This document shows positions 16,210 to 25,410 of a stretch of 64,000 nucleotides of DNA, piece by piece. Under the pieces are notes generated by a model. It was not told the DNA's origin. It did no database searches and was given only the letters and a program-made list of their open reading frames with translations. A program made the translations under genes and the position numbers. Within the stretch, counting starts at the first letter, position 1. The number at the start of each line of letters is the position of its first letter. Source of the DNA: Sphingomonas sp. Leaf22 (lineage in GTDB: Bacteria > Pseudomonadota > Alphaproteobacteria > Sphingomonadales > Sphingomonadaceae); the NCBI RefSeq assembly GCF_001421715.1, contig NZ_LMKP01000041.1:151382-215381 (forward strand). The letters run 5' to 3'.

Positions 16210-18159
16210 ATGCTCGGTTTCTTCAGGCGCATGACCAAGTCGAAGGTCGGCATCTTCATCGGCCTGCTACTGCTGGTGACGATCGCCATCGGGTTTGCGA
16301 TGGCGGATCTCCAGAGCCTGCGCCCCGCATCGATGGGCGGTGGCGGCGCGGCGGTGGCGAAGGTCGGCGATCAGGAGATCGGCGACGTCGCACTGCGCGA
16401 GCGGATCCAGAACGACGTTCAGAATGCCGCGCAGCGTCAGCCGGGGCTGACCGCCGCGCAATATATCGCGGCGGGCGGGTTCGAAGGATCGCTGGAGCGG
16501 GCGATTTCGGATTCGGCGCTGATGCAGTTCGCGAAGGATCACGGGCTGGCCGTCAGCGACCGCTATATCGACGGACAGATCGCCAGCCTGCCCGCGTTCC
16601 AGGGGCTGGACGGGAAATTCAGCCAGCAGGCGTTCGATCAGGCGCTGGCCCGCGCCCGGATCACCCCGCAACAGTTGCGCGACGATTTCCGCCGGACGGT
16701 GCTGACCCGGCTGATGCTCGCCCGCACGGTCGAGAACAGCTTCATGCCGCAGCAGCTGGCGCTGCCCTATGCCTCGCTGTCGAAGGAAGCGCGCACCGGA
16801 CAGGTCGCGATCGTGCCGACCGCGGCGCTGCCCGCCCCGGCCGCGCCGACCGATCAGCAGTTGCAGGCCTATTACACCGCCAATCGCGGTCGCTACACGA
16901 TCCCGGAACGCCGGGTGCTCCGCTATGCGATCATCAGCCCGGCGAGCGTAGCGGCACAATCCGCGCCGACCGATGCCGAGGTGCAGACCGCGTATCGCAC
17001 CAACGCCGCACGGTTCGCACCGTCGCAGACCCGCACGATATCGCAGGTGGTCGTCGCCGATCAGGCGGCGGCGAACCGCGTCGCGCAGGCGGTTCGCAAC
17101 GGCCAGAGCGTTTCGGCCGCCGCCGCGCCGCTCGGGCTGGAAGCGACCACGCTGACCGGCCAGACCCAGGGTCAGTTCGCCGCGCGGACCTCGGCCGAAA
17201 TCGCCGCCGCCGCCTTCGCCGCGCAACAGGGTGCGGTGGTCGGCCCGGTACGCTCGCCGCTCGGCTTCGTGGTGCTGAAGGTCGATACGATCACCCAGGT
17301 GCCCGGCAAGACGATCGAGCAGGCCCGCCCCGAACTCATCGCCGAACTCACGAAGACCAAGAGCGCGACGGCGCTGGGCGCGGTGCAGGAAAAGATCGAC
17401 GGCGGCATCACCGATGGCGCGACTTTCGACGAGATCGTCGCCGATGCCAAGCTGACTGCGCAAGCGACCGCGCCGATCACCGCGCAGGGTATCGACCCGA
17501 TGAAGCCCGGCCAGCCCGACCCGGCGCTGGCCCCGATCATCGAAGCCGGCTTCGCGGCCGAGGCCGGTGACGCGCCGCAGATCGTGCAGACCCAAGCCGA
17601 CGGCACCTTCGCGCTGGTCGCGACCGGCGACGTGACCCGTGCCGCGCCGCGTCCGCTGGCGGACATTCGCGCGCAGGTCGTCGGCCAGTATCTGAAGGAT
17701 CAGGCGATGAAGGCGGCGCGGATGATCGCGCAGCAGATCCTGACCAAGGTGAATGGCGGCATGCCGCTGAACACCGCCGTGGCGCAGTCGGGGGCTCGCC
17801 TGCCCGCACCGCGTCCCGTGACCGCGTCCCGCCTGCAATTGTCGCAGTTGGGGGCACAGGTGCCGCCAGCCCTGTCGCTGATGTTCTCGATGGCACCGAA
17901 AAAGGCCCGACTGACCGCCGCGCCCGATGGCGAGGGATGGATCATCGTCTATCTCGATTCGATCGCGCGCGGCGATGCGAGCGGCGACAAGGCGGCGATC
18001 ACCGGCGTCGGTCGTGAACTGGGGCGGATCAGCGGCAATGAATATGCCGAACAATTCGTCGAGGCGGTGCGCAGGCAGGTCGGCGTGACCAAGAATGCTG
18101 CCGCGATCGGCCGCCTGCGGAACGAACTGGCCGGAACGGCCACCCCCGCTGCGCAATGA
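16210..18159 (+). CDS. ppiD: PpiD-like periplasmic peptidyl-prolyl isomerase/chaperone
   Basis: 649 aa. A single N-terminal membrane helix (about 14-32: VGIFIGLLLLVTIAIGFAM) anchors a large periplasmic part: a SurA_N-like chaperone domain (about 45-230), a parvulin-type domain (around 300-390, ending in GPVRSPLGFVVLKVD) and a second divergent parvulin-like region. Known role: PpiD assists proteins leaving the Sec channel. The ATG at 16210 gives the conserved MLGFFRRMTKSKVG start; the frame runs further upstream without support. The stop overlaps trpE (ATGA), so the two are coupled, as in related sphingomonads. Confidence 0.9.
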   Translation: MLGFFRRMTKSKVGIFIGLLLLVTIAIGFAMADLQSLRPASMGGGGAAVAKVGDQEIGDVALRERIQNDVQNAAQRQPGLTAAQYIAAGGFEGSLERAISDSALMQFAKDHGLAVSDRYIDGQIASLPAFQGLDGKFSQQAFDQALARARITPQQLRDDFRRTVLTRLMLARTVENSFMPQQLALPYASLSKEARTGQVAIVPTAALPAPAAPTDQQLQAYYTANRGRYTIPERRVLRYAIISPASVAAQSAPTDAEVQTAYRTNAARFAPSQTRTISQVVVADQAAANRVAQAVRNGQSVSAAAAPLGLEATTLTGQTQGQFAARTSAEIAAAAFAAQQGAVVGPVRSPLGFVVLKVDTITQVPGKTIEQARPELIAELTKTKSATALGAVQEKIDGGITDGATFDEIVADAKLTAQATAPITAQGIDPMKPGQPDPALAPIIEAGFAAEAGDAPQIVQTQADGTFALVATGDVTRAAPRPLADIRAQVVGQYLKDQAMKAARMIAQQILTKVNGGMPLNTAVAQSGARLPAPRPVTASRLQLSQLGAQVPPALSLMFSMAPKKARLTAAPDGEGWIIVYLDSIARGDASGDKAAITGVGRELGRISGNEYAEQFVEAVRRQVGVTKNAAAIGRLRNELAGTATPAAQ

Positions 18160-19652
18160 ACGCGGTTTCTGGGGTAGCGGCGGCGCAGGTCGCGCTGACC
18201 GCCGGCCGGCCGGCGCTGGTGTGGACGACCCGCGTCGCCGATACCGAAACGCCGGTCGCCGCCGCGCTGAAACTGATCCAGCCGGGGCGCGGCGACTTCC
18301 TGCTCGAATCGGTCGAGGGCGGATCGGTGCGGGGCCGGTACAGCCTGCTCGGCCTTGCCCCCGATCTGGTGTTCCGCGCGCAGGGGCATGACGCAGCGAT
18401 CAATCCGCACTGGCTGAGCGACCGCGATGCGTTCGCGCCCTGCGCCGAGCCGACCCTGACAGCATTGCGCACGCTGGTCGGGGAGTGCCGGATGGAGGTG
18501 CCGGCCGCGCTGCCACCGGCCCTGGCCTGTCTGGTCGGCTATTTCGGATATGAGACGGTCGGGCTGGTCGAGCAGTTGCCGCAAGCCGCCGAGGATGCGC
18601 TGGGCCTGCCCGACATGATGTTCGTGCGGCCGACGGTGCTGCTGGTGTTCGACCGCCTGTCCGATACGCTGTTCGTCGTCGCGCCCGTCTGGCCGGGGGC
18701 GTCGGTCGAGCGCGCGGTCGAGCGGATCGAGGAGACTGGCGCCGCGCTCGACGCCGCCGCCCTGCCCGCGCCCGCGCGACTGGCCGAAGCGCCGGAAATG
18801 GCGCTGACGCCGACCCTGCCCGCGGGTCGCTATGGCGAGATGGTCGCGGCGGCGAAGGAATATATCGCGGCGGGCGATATCTTTCAGGTCGTGCTGGCGC
18901 AACGCTTCACCAGCCCGTTTCCGCTCGAGCCGTTCGAATTGTATCGGGCGCTCCGGCGGATCAACCCGTCGCCGTTCCTCTACCATCTCGACCTGCCGGG
19001 CTTCGCGCTGACCGGATCGAGCCCCGAAATCCTCGTCCGGCTGCGCGATGGCGAGGTTACGATCCGGCCGATCGCCGGCACGCGACCGCGCGGTGCGACG
19101 GCGGCGGAGGACGAAGCGAACCGGACCAGCCTGCTCGCCGATCCCAAGGAGCGGGCCGAACATCTGATGCTGCTCGACCTTGGCCGCAACGATGTCGGGC
19201 GGGTCGCATCGACCGGCAGCGTGCGGGTTACCGACAGCTATACCGTCGAATTCTACAGCCATGTCATGCACATCGTGTCGAACGTCGTGGGCAAGCTGCG
19301 CCACGACGCCGATGCGCTCGACGCGCTGTTCGCGGGCTTCCCGGCCGGCACGGTATCGGGCGCGCCCAAGGTGCGGGCGTGCCAGATCATCGCCGAGCTG
19401 GAACGTGAACGTCGCGGTGCCTATGCCGGCGGGGTCGGTTATTTCAGTCCCGACGGATCGATGGATTCGTGCATCGTGCTGCGGACCGCCGTGGTCAAGG
19501 ACGGGGTCATGCACGTTCAGTCGGGCGCGGGCATCGTCGCCGACAGCGTGCCCGAATATGAACAGCGCGAGTGCGAGGCAAAGGCCGGCGCGCTGCTGGC
19601 GGCGGCGCGCGAGGCGGTGGCACAGGCCGCGAAGGCACGTTTCGGACAATAG
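18156..19652 (+). CDS. trpE: Anthranilate synthase component I
   Basis: 498 aa. First committed enzyme of tryptophan synthesis, using chorismate and ammonia supplied by TrpG. Chorismate-site motifs: GDIFQVVLAQRF, RINPSPFLYHLDL, GSSPEILVRL, PIAGTRPRG, DLGRNDVGRV and FPAGTVSGAPKVRA. The N-terminal allosteric tryptophan site (LLES) is present as FLLESVEGG. trpG, trpD and trpC, which often follow, do not: the next gene is an acetyltransferase after 160 bases. Confidence 0.96.
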   Translation: MNAVSGVAAAQVALTAGRPALVWTTRVADTETPVAAALKLIQPGRGDFLLESVEGGSVRGRYSLLGLAPDLVFRAQGHDAAINPHWLSDRDAFAPCAEPTLTALRTLVGECRMEVPAALPPALACLVGYFGYETVGLVEQLPQAAEDALGLPDMMFVRPTVLLVFDRLSDTLFVVAPVWPGASVERAVERIEETGAALDAAALPAPARLAEAPEMALTPTLPAGRYGEMVAAAKEYIAAGDIFQVVLAQRFTSPFPLEPFELYRALRRINPSPFLYHLDLPGFALTGSSPEILVRLRDGEVTIRPIAGTRPRGATAAEDEANRTSLLADPKERAEHLMLLDLGRNDVGRVASTGSVRVTDSYTVEFYSHVMHIVSNVVGKLRHDADALDALFAGFPAGTVSGAPKVRACQIIAELERERRGAYAGGVGYFSPDGSMDSCIVLRTAVVKDGVMHVQSGAGIVADSVPEYEQRECEAKAGALLAAAREAVAQAAKARFGQ

Positions 19653-19812
19653 GCACGAAACGGGCGGAGTTTGCGCTACGTTAAGGTTGCGCGACGTAGT
19701 CGTGCGACCGCAGGCGTCGTACAAGCCATTGGTATCGATCGATTCCCTGCACGAAATGTGATTCGGCGTATGCGCGGAAGTCGACACCGACGCGCGGTCA
19801 GCGAGGGAAGCC

Positions 19813-20250
19813 ATGGGTACGATCCGCCGTGCGACGTTGCAGGATATCGATCGCATCGTCCCGTTGTTCGATGCGTATCGGCAGTTTTACGAGCAGGACA
19901 GCGACCCCGACGGCGCGCGTGCTTTCCTGATCGAACGGATCGAACGGGCGCAGTCGGTCCTTCTGCTTGCCGACGACGATGCCGGCTTCGCGCAACTATA
20001 TCCGAGTTTCTCGTCGGTGCGGCTGCGGCCGACCATGATCCTGAACGACCTGTTCGTGCGGCCCGAGCTGCGCAGCCACGGGGTCGGCGCGGCGCTGCTG
20101 CATGCGGCATGTGACGTCGCGCGCGACTCCGGCGCGGCGCGGATGTCGCTGGCGACTGCGGTCGATAACAGCGCAGCACACGCGCTGTATGTGCGCGCCG
20201 GATGGACGCGCGACGCGCAGTTCCATACCTACGCGATCGCGACCGGCTGA
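19813..20250 (+). CDS. GNAT family N-acetyltransferase
   Basis: 145 aa. Typical GNAT layout: MGTIRRATLQDIDRIVPLFD at the start, the acetyl-CoA loop in VRPELRSHGVGAALLHAA (about 83-100), then LATAVDNSAAHALYVRAGW at the C-terminus. The substrate is not predictable. GAGGGAAG precedes the ATG. The 160 bases between trpE and this gene hold no recognised element. Confidence 0.88.
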   Translation: MGTIRRATLQDIDRIVPLFDAYRQFYEQDSDPDGARAFLIERIERAQSVLLLADDDAGFAQLYPSFSSVRLRPTMILNDLFVRPELRSHGVGAALLHAACDVARDSGAARMSLATAVDNSAAHALYVRAGWTRDAQFHTYAIATG

Positions 20251-20320
20251 GCGTCCGGTCGACAGAGCGGAGGCCGGGTCTGTCGGACACCCGCCTCGAT
20301 GTTGCTCCCGCCGCGGCCCG

Positions 20321-20656
20321 TTACCGCCGCAAAGCGATCCAGCCGAGCCACAGCCAGCCGACGATCATCGCCAGCCCGCCCAGCGGCGTGATCGGTCCCA
20401 GCACCCCACGCGGTCCGCCCAGCGCCATCGCGTAGAGCGAACCACCGAACAGCAGCCCGCCCGCAACGAACAGCCAGCCCGGCCCGCGCGCGCCGAGGTT
20501 CAGCGCGACCAGTGCGGCGATGGCATGGGCGAGTTGATACTGGCCACCGGTCTTGAACCAGTCGACCGCCGGTCCCGACGCACCATGGGCACCGAACGCG
20601 CCGGCGGCGACCGCCATCGCACCCGACAGGGCGGCGGCAAGGAGGAGAAGGTTCAT
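20321..20656 (-). CDS. DUF423 family inner membrane protein
   Basis: 111 aa with four hydrophobic helices. The family mark GAFGAHG is near residues 21-27, followed by QYQLAHAIAAL and an ending LWLGWIALRR. Related to E. coli YgdD, function unknown. The ATG at 20654-20656 starts directly with the first helix (MNLLLLAAALSG); longer readings add an unlikely arginine-rich tail. Confidence 0.88.
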   Translation of the reverse strand: MNLLLLAAALSGAMAVAAGAFGAHGASGPAVDWFKTGGQYQLAHAIAALVALNLGARGPGWLFVAGGLLFGGSLYAMALGGPRGVLGPITPLGGLAMIVGWLWLGWIALRR

Positions 20657-20888
20657 GGGCGGCTCCGGCGATGATCGTTGGCTTGTTTCGGTCGAGTGTA
20701 GCGGAAAAGCCATCGGGGGGCGGGCGTAGTTCCCTCGATCGGACAATTGCTCGCAACGCGCCGATCCGTGCGCGGGCGGCACCCCGGAACCGGTGGCGTG
20801 CGACGAAGCAGTTCACCGAATCTTCGCCGCCGCAACGGCTCCGGCTTGCTGTTACGGTGAAAGGGTCGGCGCGCGGCCGAACGCGCCC

Positions 20889-22031
20889 TTACCCGCGCAC
20901 GATCCGCAGATAGGCATCCAGCACCGCCTGATTGGCGCGGCCCCATTCATATTCCTTGGCGTCCTCATGGCCCGCCAGTCCCATGCGCCAGCGCATATTG
21001 GCATCCTCGCACAGCCGGGCGATGGCATCGGCATAGGCCGGCACGTCGCGCGGCGGCACGAGAAAGCCGGTGCGCCGGTCGTCGACCAGCCCGACCGCAC
21101 CCGACGCACGCGCGGCAACGACGGGGACCCCCGCCGCCATCGCCTCCAGCGTGACGTTGCCGAACGTCTCGGTGATCGACGGGTTGAAGAACACGTCCAT
21201 CGACGCGACCGCCCGGCCGAGATCGTCGCCTGCCTGAAACCCCGCGAAGACCGCATGCGGCACGCGTTCGGCGAACCAGTCGCGTGCCGGCCCTTCGCCG
21301 ATCACGAGGATGCGGTGCTTGACGCCGCGCCGCTGCAATTCGGTGGCGACGTCCGAGAAGACGTCGAGCCCCTTTTCCAGAACCAGCCGCCCGAGAAAGC
21401 TGACCGCGACCTCGTCGTCGCCGATGCCGATCGACCGCCGCCAGTCGAAATCGCGCATCGCCGGGTTGAAACGGTGATGATCCACCCCGCGCGACCAGAT
21501 GCCGACCGGGCTGGTCACGCCCCATTCGTGCAGCAGTTCGGCCATGCCCCGACCGGGCACCATCACCTGATCGGCACGGTCGTAGAAGCGTTTCGACACG
21601 CCGCGCGCAACGGGTTCGAGGAAACCGATGCCGTAATATTGCGGGTAGGTTTCGAAGCGGGTGTGAAGCGACGCGAGCGTCGCGACCCCTTGTTTCCGGG
21701 ACCAGCTGAGCGCGCGGTGACCAAGAATGTCGGGGGCGGAAACATGGACGATATTCGGCCGGAACCCTTCGAGGTCGGCGCGGGTCTTCATCGTCAGCCC
21801 ACGCGCCAGCTTATATTCGCCGCGTCCGCCGGGCATGCCATAGGCCGGCACGCTGACCAGATCGCCGGTCGGCGGAAATGCCGGATTGGCGACGGTCGGC
21901 GAATAGACGCGAAGCGTGACGTCGCGGTCGAGCAGATGCCGGGCGAGCCGGTTGAGCGCCTGGTTCGCGCCGTCGCGGACATAATTATAGTTTCCGCTGA
22001 ACATCGCCACGCGGAGTTGGGAAGCCTTCAT
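20889..22031 (-). CDS. Glycosyltransferase family 4 protein
   Basis: 380 aa GT-B fold enzyme. The donor-binding C-terminal half shows VSFLGRLVLEKGLDVF, ILVIGEGPARDW and the EX7E-type FFNPSITETFGNVTLEAMAAG. The N-terminal half begins FSGNYNYVRDGANQALNRLA, like the MgtA/SqdX-related retaining sugar transferases acting on lipids. The acceptor is unknown; alpha-mannosyl or sulfoquinovosyl transfer to a diacylglycerol lipid are options. No surface polysaccharide cluster surrounds it. The 230 bases upstream of DUF423 (20657-20888) hold no recognised element. Confidence 0.85.
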   Translation of the reverse strand: MKASQLRVAMFSGNYNYVRDGANQALNRLARHLLDRDVTLRVYSPTVANPAFPPTGDLVSVPAYGMPGGRGEYKLARGLTMKTRADLEGFRPNIVHVSAPDILGHRALSWSRKQGVATLASLHTRFETYPQYYGIGFLEPVARGVSKRFYDRADQVMVPGRGMAELLHEWGVTSPVGIWSRGVDHHRFNPAMRDFDWRRSIGIGDDEVAVSFLGRLVLEKGLDVFSDVATELQRRGVKHRILVIGEGPARDWFAERVPHAVFAGFQAGDDLGRAVASMDVFFNPSITETFGNVTLEAMAAGVPVVAARASGAVGLVDDRRTGFLVPPRDVPAYADAIARLCEDANMRWRMGLAGHEDAKEYEWGRANQAVLDAYLRIVRG

Positions 22032-22121
22032 CCGTGGCCCATAGCGCGCACGCGCGCATCACGCCACCGGAACGCATTGCGGCTGCGGACGGTTGACCGT
22101 GCCGACGACAGGAGTGGGCAG

Positions 22122-22334
22122 ATGAGCGACAGCTACAAGACGGGTGCCAAGGTATCATGGTCGTGGGGCAACGGCACCGCCGAGGGCAAGGTCGAGGAAC
22201 GGTTCGAACGGCGGGTGCAACGGACGATCAAGGGCACGAAGATCACGAAGAACGGGACGAAGGAAAACCCCGCCTATCTGATCGAGCAGGAAGACGGGGC
22301 CAAGGTGCTCAAACGCGGCAGCGAACTGGATTGA
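22122..22334 (+). CDS. DUF2945 (Tudor-like) small protein
   Basis: 70 aa, very basic in the middle. Pattern: GAKVSWSWGNGTAEGKV, then KGTKITKNGTKENPAYLIEQ, then GAKVLKRGSEL, matching the small DUF2945/HVA1-type beta barrels found widely in bacteria and fungi. Function unknown; binding of nucleic acid or another partner has been guessed for the fold. CAGGAGTGGGCAG lies before the ATG. Standalone gene before radA. Confidence 0.85.
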   Translation: MSDSYKTGAKVSWSWGNGTAEGKVEERFERRVQRTIKGTKITKNGTKENPAYLIEQEDGAKVLKRGSELD

Positions 22335-22436
22335 ATGTTCCCCCCGGCGGGCGCGATGCGCGGCGTTCGCCCTGCCGGTGACGGGGATGATCGTTGCGAT
22401 ATTCCCCTTTCGTTCCGCTTCTGTTAGGGCGCTGTC

Positions 22437-23807
22437 ATGGCAAAACCCCAGAAGCGCTATGTCTGTCAGCAATGCGGATCGGTCTCGTCCAAATGGGCGG
22501 GGCAATGTGCCGATTGCGGCGATTGGAACACGCTGGTCGAGGATGCCGGGGCGGTCGTCACTCCGTTTTCGGCGCGGCATAACCTGCAAAGCGGCGGCCG
22601 ACCGATCCTGTTATCCGGCCTCGATACCGACATCGCGCTACCCGATCGGCTGACGACCGGGATCGCCGAACTCGATCGCGCGTTGGGCGGCGGCTTCGTC
22701 GAGGGGTCGGCGACGTTGATCGGCGGCGATCCCGGCATCGGCAAGTCGACCCTGTTGTTGCAGGCCGCGGCAAAGCTGGCGCTGGCGGGCAAGGGCGTCG
22801 CCTATGTCTCGGGCGAGGAAGCGGCCGATCAGGTGCGGTTGCGGGCGCGCCGCCTCGGCCTTGGCAACGCGCCGGTGCAACTGGCGGCGGCGACGTCGGT
22901 CCGCGATATCCTGACGACGTTCGGCGGGGCGGCGGCACCCGATCTGCTCATCATCGATTCGATCCAGACGATGCACAGCGACCTGATCGAAGGCGCGCCG
23001 GGCACCGTCAGCCAGGTGCGGGCATCGTCGGGCGAACTGATCCGGTTCGCCAAGGAACGCGGCACGGCGGTGGTGCTGGTCGGCCATGTGACCAAGGACG
23101 GATCGATCGCCGGCCCGCGCGTGCTCGAACATATGGTCGACACGGTGCTGGCGTTCGAAGGCGAACGCAGCCACCAGTATCGCATCCTGCGCGCGGTCAA
23201 GAACCGCTTCGGCGGTACCGACGAAATCGGCGTCTTCGCGATGGAAAGCGAAGGATTGTCCGAAATCTCGAACCCTTCGTCGCTGTTCCTGACCAGCCGT
23301 GACGAGAATGTCACCGGCACGGTGGTGTTCCCGGCGCTGGAGGGCACGCGGCCGGTACTGGTCGAGGTGCAGGCGCTGACCGTCCGACTGGCGTCCGGGG
23401 CCACGCCGCGCCGCGCGGTGGTCGGTTGGGATTCGGGTCGGCTGGCGATGATCCTCGCCGTGCTGGAGGCGCGGTGCGGCTTGGCGTTCGCGACCGCCGA
23501 AGTCTATCTGAACATCGCCGGCGGGTATCGGGTGACCGATCCCGCGGCTGATCTGGCGGTGGCGGCGGCGCTGGTCTCGGCCCTGTCCGAACGACCGGTG
23601 CCATCGGATGCGATCGTGTTCGGCGAAATCGCGCTGTCGGGCGAGGTACGGCCGGTGGCGCATGGCGCGCTGCGGTTGAAGGAGGCCGGAAAGCTCGGTT
23701 TCGGCCGGGCGCTGGTGCCGTCCTCGCAAAGCGCCGAAGGCGGCGCGGTGAAGCTGTCGGGCTTCAAGGATCTGCCGCGTTTCGTGGATCACATGCTGGG
23801 ACGATAA
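22437..23807 (+). CDS. radA: DNA repair protein RadA
   Basis: 456 aa, branch migration helicase of recombination. Zinc finger C10-x2-C13...C24-x2-C27, RecA-like ATPase with Walker A GGDPGIGKST (96-105) and Walker B-like LLIIDSIQTM, the RadA-specific KNRFG motif, and a C-terminal Lon-like domain (VYLNIAGGYRVTDPAADLAV). The ATG at 22437 gives the standard start MAKPQKRYVCQQCG. Confidence 0.96.
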   Translation: MAKPQKRYVCQQCGSVSSKWAGQCADCGDWNTLVEDAGAVVTPFSARHNLQSGGRPILLSGLDTDIALPDRLTTGIAELDRALGGGFVEGSATLIGGDPGIGKSTLLLQAAAKLALAGKGVAYVSGEEAADQVRLRARRLGLGNAPVQLAAATSVRDILTTFGGAAAPDLLIIDSIQTMHSDLIEGAPGTVSQVRASSGELIRFAKERGTAVVLVGHVTKDGSIAGPRVLEHMVDTVLAFEGERSHQYRILRAVKNRFGGTDEIGVFAMESEGLSEISNPSSLFLTSRDENVTGTVVFPALEGTRPVLVEVQALTVRLASGATPRRAVVGWDSGRLAMILAVLEARCGLAFATAEVYLNIAGGYRVTDPAADLAVAAALVSALSERPVPSDAIVFGEIALSGEVRPVAHGALRLKEAGKLGFGRALVPSSQSAEGGAVKLSGFKDLPRFVDHMLGR

Positions 23808-23860
23808 ACGGGCTTTCGCGCGGACGACGCACGCAGGCGTAGTTTGACCCGACCCCAATG

Positions 23861-23892
23861 AAAACGGCCCGGACAGTCGCCTGTCCGGGCCG
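23861..23892 (-). terminator. Rho-independent terminator of the TPR protein gene
   Basis: CGGCCCGGACAG (23865-23876) pairs with CTGTCCGGGCCG (23881-23892), a perfect 12-pair stem. On the minus strand it is followed by TTTTC. It may also stop radA transcripts coming from the left. Confidence 0.75.
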
Positions 23893-23916
23893 AATTGTGC
23901 AACGCGTACGATGCGA

Positions 23917-25221
23917 TCAGTTGTTGCCGACGACCGGGGTCGAGGCGACGATGCGCGGCTGATCGACGAACAGCGTCCAGAAGGTCGCGATTTCGCCGCG
24001 TGGGCCGGCGGTCACCTTGGCGAACGACGCCTTGGCTTCGGCGGCATTGCCCGAACGGGCCTGCGCGATGCCGATGCGGGTGTTCACTTCGTCGGCATCG
24101 ACCCCGCCCTTTTGCAGCGCCAGCTGATACAGCTCGATCGCCTTGGCGTTGTTGCCGGTCGCCAGATAGACGTTGCCGGCCGCAGCCGCCGCGCGGCCAT
24201 TGGCACCCGCCTTGGCACGGGTTTCGAGCACGGTGACCGAACCGTCGGCCTTGATCTGGGTCTGGGCGGTCGTCTTGATGCCGTTGAACACCGCTGCCGA
24301 TGCCGGAATCTTGCCCAACGCGCGACCTTCGTCGATCAGCGCGACGGTTTCATAGGGCAGGCCGATGTCCTGCGTAACCTGCGTATATTCGCGATAGTCG
24401 TTCTGGTCGGCCAGCGACTTGGTATCGCGCATCAGGCGAAGCACGTCGACACGCGCCTGATTGCCGAGCGTCGCACCGTTATTGTCGGCGCGGTCGCGGA
24501 ACAGGATCAGCACCTTGCGCCAATTCGCCTGCGTCGGATATTCGGTCAGCTGACGACGCGCCCACTGGCCGGCCTCGGCCGAACGCTTCGACTTGTACAG
24601 CTGCGAGATCATATAGTCGTACCACTGCGACGGCACCGGCTGACCGGCGGCCTTCTTCGCGGCGATGACCTTTTCCATGTTCTGGACGCCGGCATCGATA
24701 TTGCCGCCCTGAATCTCGATCTGGGCAAGGCGCAGGTCGAGATCGGGGTCCTTGTAGCCGGCCTGCTGCGCGCGCTGGAAGAACTGCTTGGCAGCGTCAC
24801 CCTGCTTGGCGTCGAGCGCGAGGACGCCGCGGTTATAATACAGGCCACCGCGCTCTTCGGGCTTCAGCTTGGGGCTGGCGAGCAGTTCGTCGATAGCCGC
24901 GGCGAGGGCCGGGCGGTCGTTCTTCGCCTGTGCGGCCTGCACCTTGATCTGCGCCAGGAAATAGGCCTCGTCCTGATTGCCGGCGGTCGCTGCGGCCTGT
25001 GCGGCGGCGATCTGGGTATCGGCGGTCGCGAAGTCCTTCGCCTTGATCGCGGCGTCGGCGGCGAGCGCGGCGGTGCGGAACGCTTCGCTGACCTGGATCT
25101 GCGGCGCGGCGGCGGCCGCCTCGTCCTTCTTGCGCTTCTGCGCGTCGGCCGGCGGGGCGACGACCAGGGTTGCACCCAGGCCGAGCATGGCGGCGAGGGC
25201 AGCCTTGGAAACGAACGTCAT
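23917..25221 (-). CDS. Periplasmic TPR-repeat protein
   Basis: 434 aa. Signal peptide MTFVSKAALAAMLGLGATLV with cleavage near ADA-Q28. The body is almost all alpha-helical, Ala-rich, with TPR-like units such as GGLYYNRGVLALDAKQGDAA, YKDPDLDLRLAQIEIQGGNI and GNVYLATGNNAKAIELYQLA. Likely a scaffold for protein contacts in the periplasm; no catalytic motif is seen and no partner is suggested by the neighbours. Own promoter region (25222-25410) and own terminator. Confidence 0.85.
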   Translation of the reverse strand: MTFVSKAALAAMLGLGATLVVAPPADAQKRKKDEAAAAAPQIQVSEAFRTAALAADAAIKAKDFATADTQIAAAQAAATAGNQDEAYFLAQIKVQAAQAKNDRPALAAAIDELLASPKLKPEERGGLYYNRGVLALDAKQGDAAKQFFQRAQQAGYKDPDLDLRLAQIEIQGGNIDAGVQNMEKVIAAKKAAGQPVPSQWYDYMISQLYKSKRSAEAGQWARRQLTEYPTQANWRKVLILFRDRADNNGATLGNQARVDVLRLMRDTKSLADQNDYREYTQVTQDIGLPYETVALIDEGRALGKIPASAAVFNGIKTTAQTQIKADGSVTVLETRAKAGANGRAAAAAGNVYLATGNNAKAIELYQLALQKGGVDADEVNTRIGIAQARSGNAAEAKASFAKVTAGPRGEIATFWTLFVDQPRIVASTPVVGNN

Positions 25222-25410
25222 GCCGTGATCTCTCCCGAAAACTGGTACCGGAACAACGCCCGGCAGGCGCCGCCCCTGTATGTCCTATGACGCATCCGCA
25301 CAAGCGGGCGCGCGCGTCGTCCGATGCCGGACACCGCGTGAACGCGCGTTGAACGGTTCGGCTCCCTTCCGCCCTTTGACGGCGGCTTTGCAGGCGGATA
25401 GGCGGCGGCG

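Noticed and set aside
16267..18156. A 629-codon open frame opposite ppiD
   Set aside because: Antisense of ppiD, no recognisable motif and composition typical of a shadow frame.
22032..22121. EcfG-type promoter before the DUF2945 gene
   Set aside because: GGAAC and GTT are 18 bases apart instead of 16-17, so the match fails the spacing rule.
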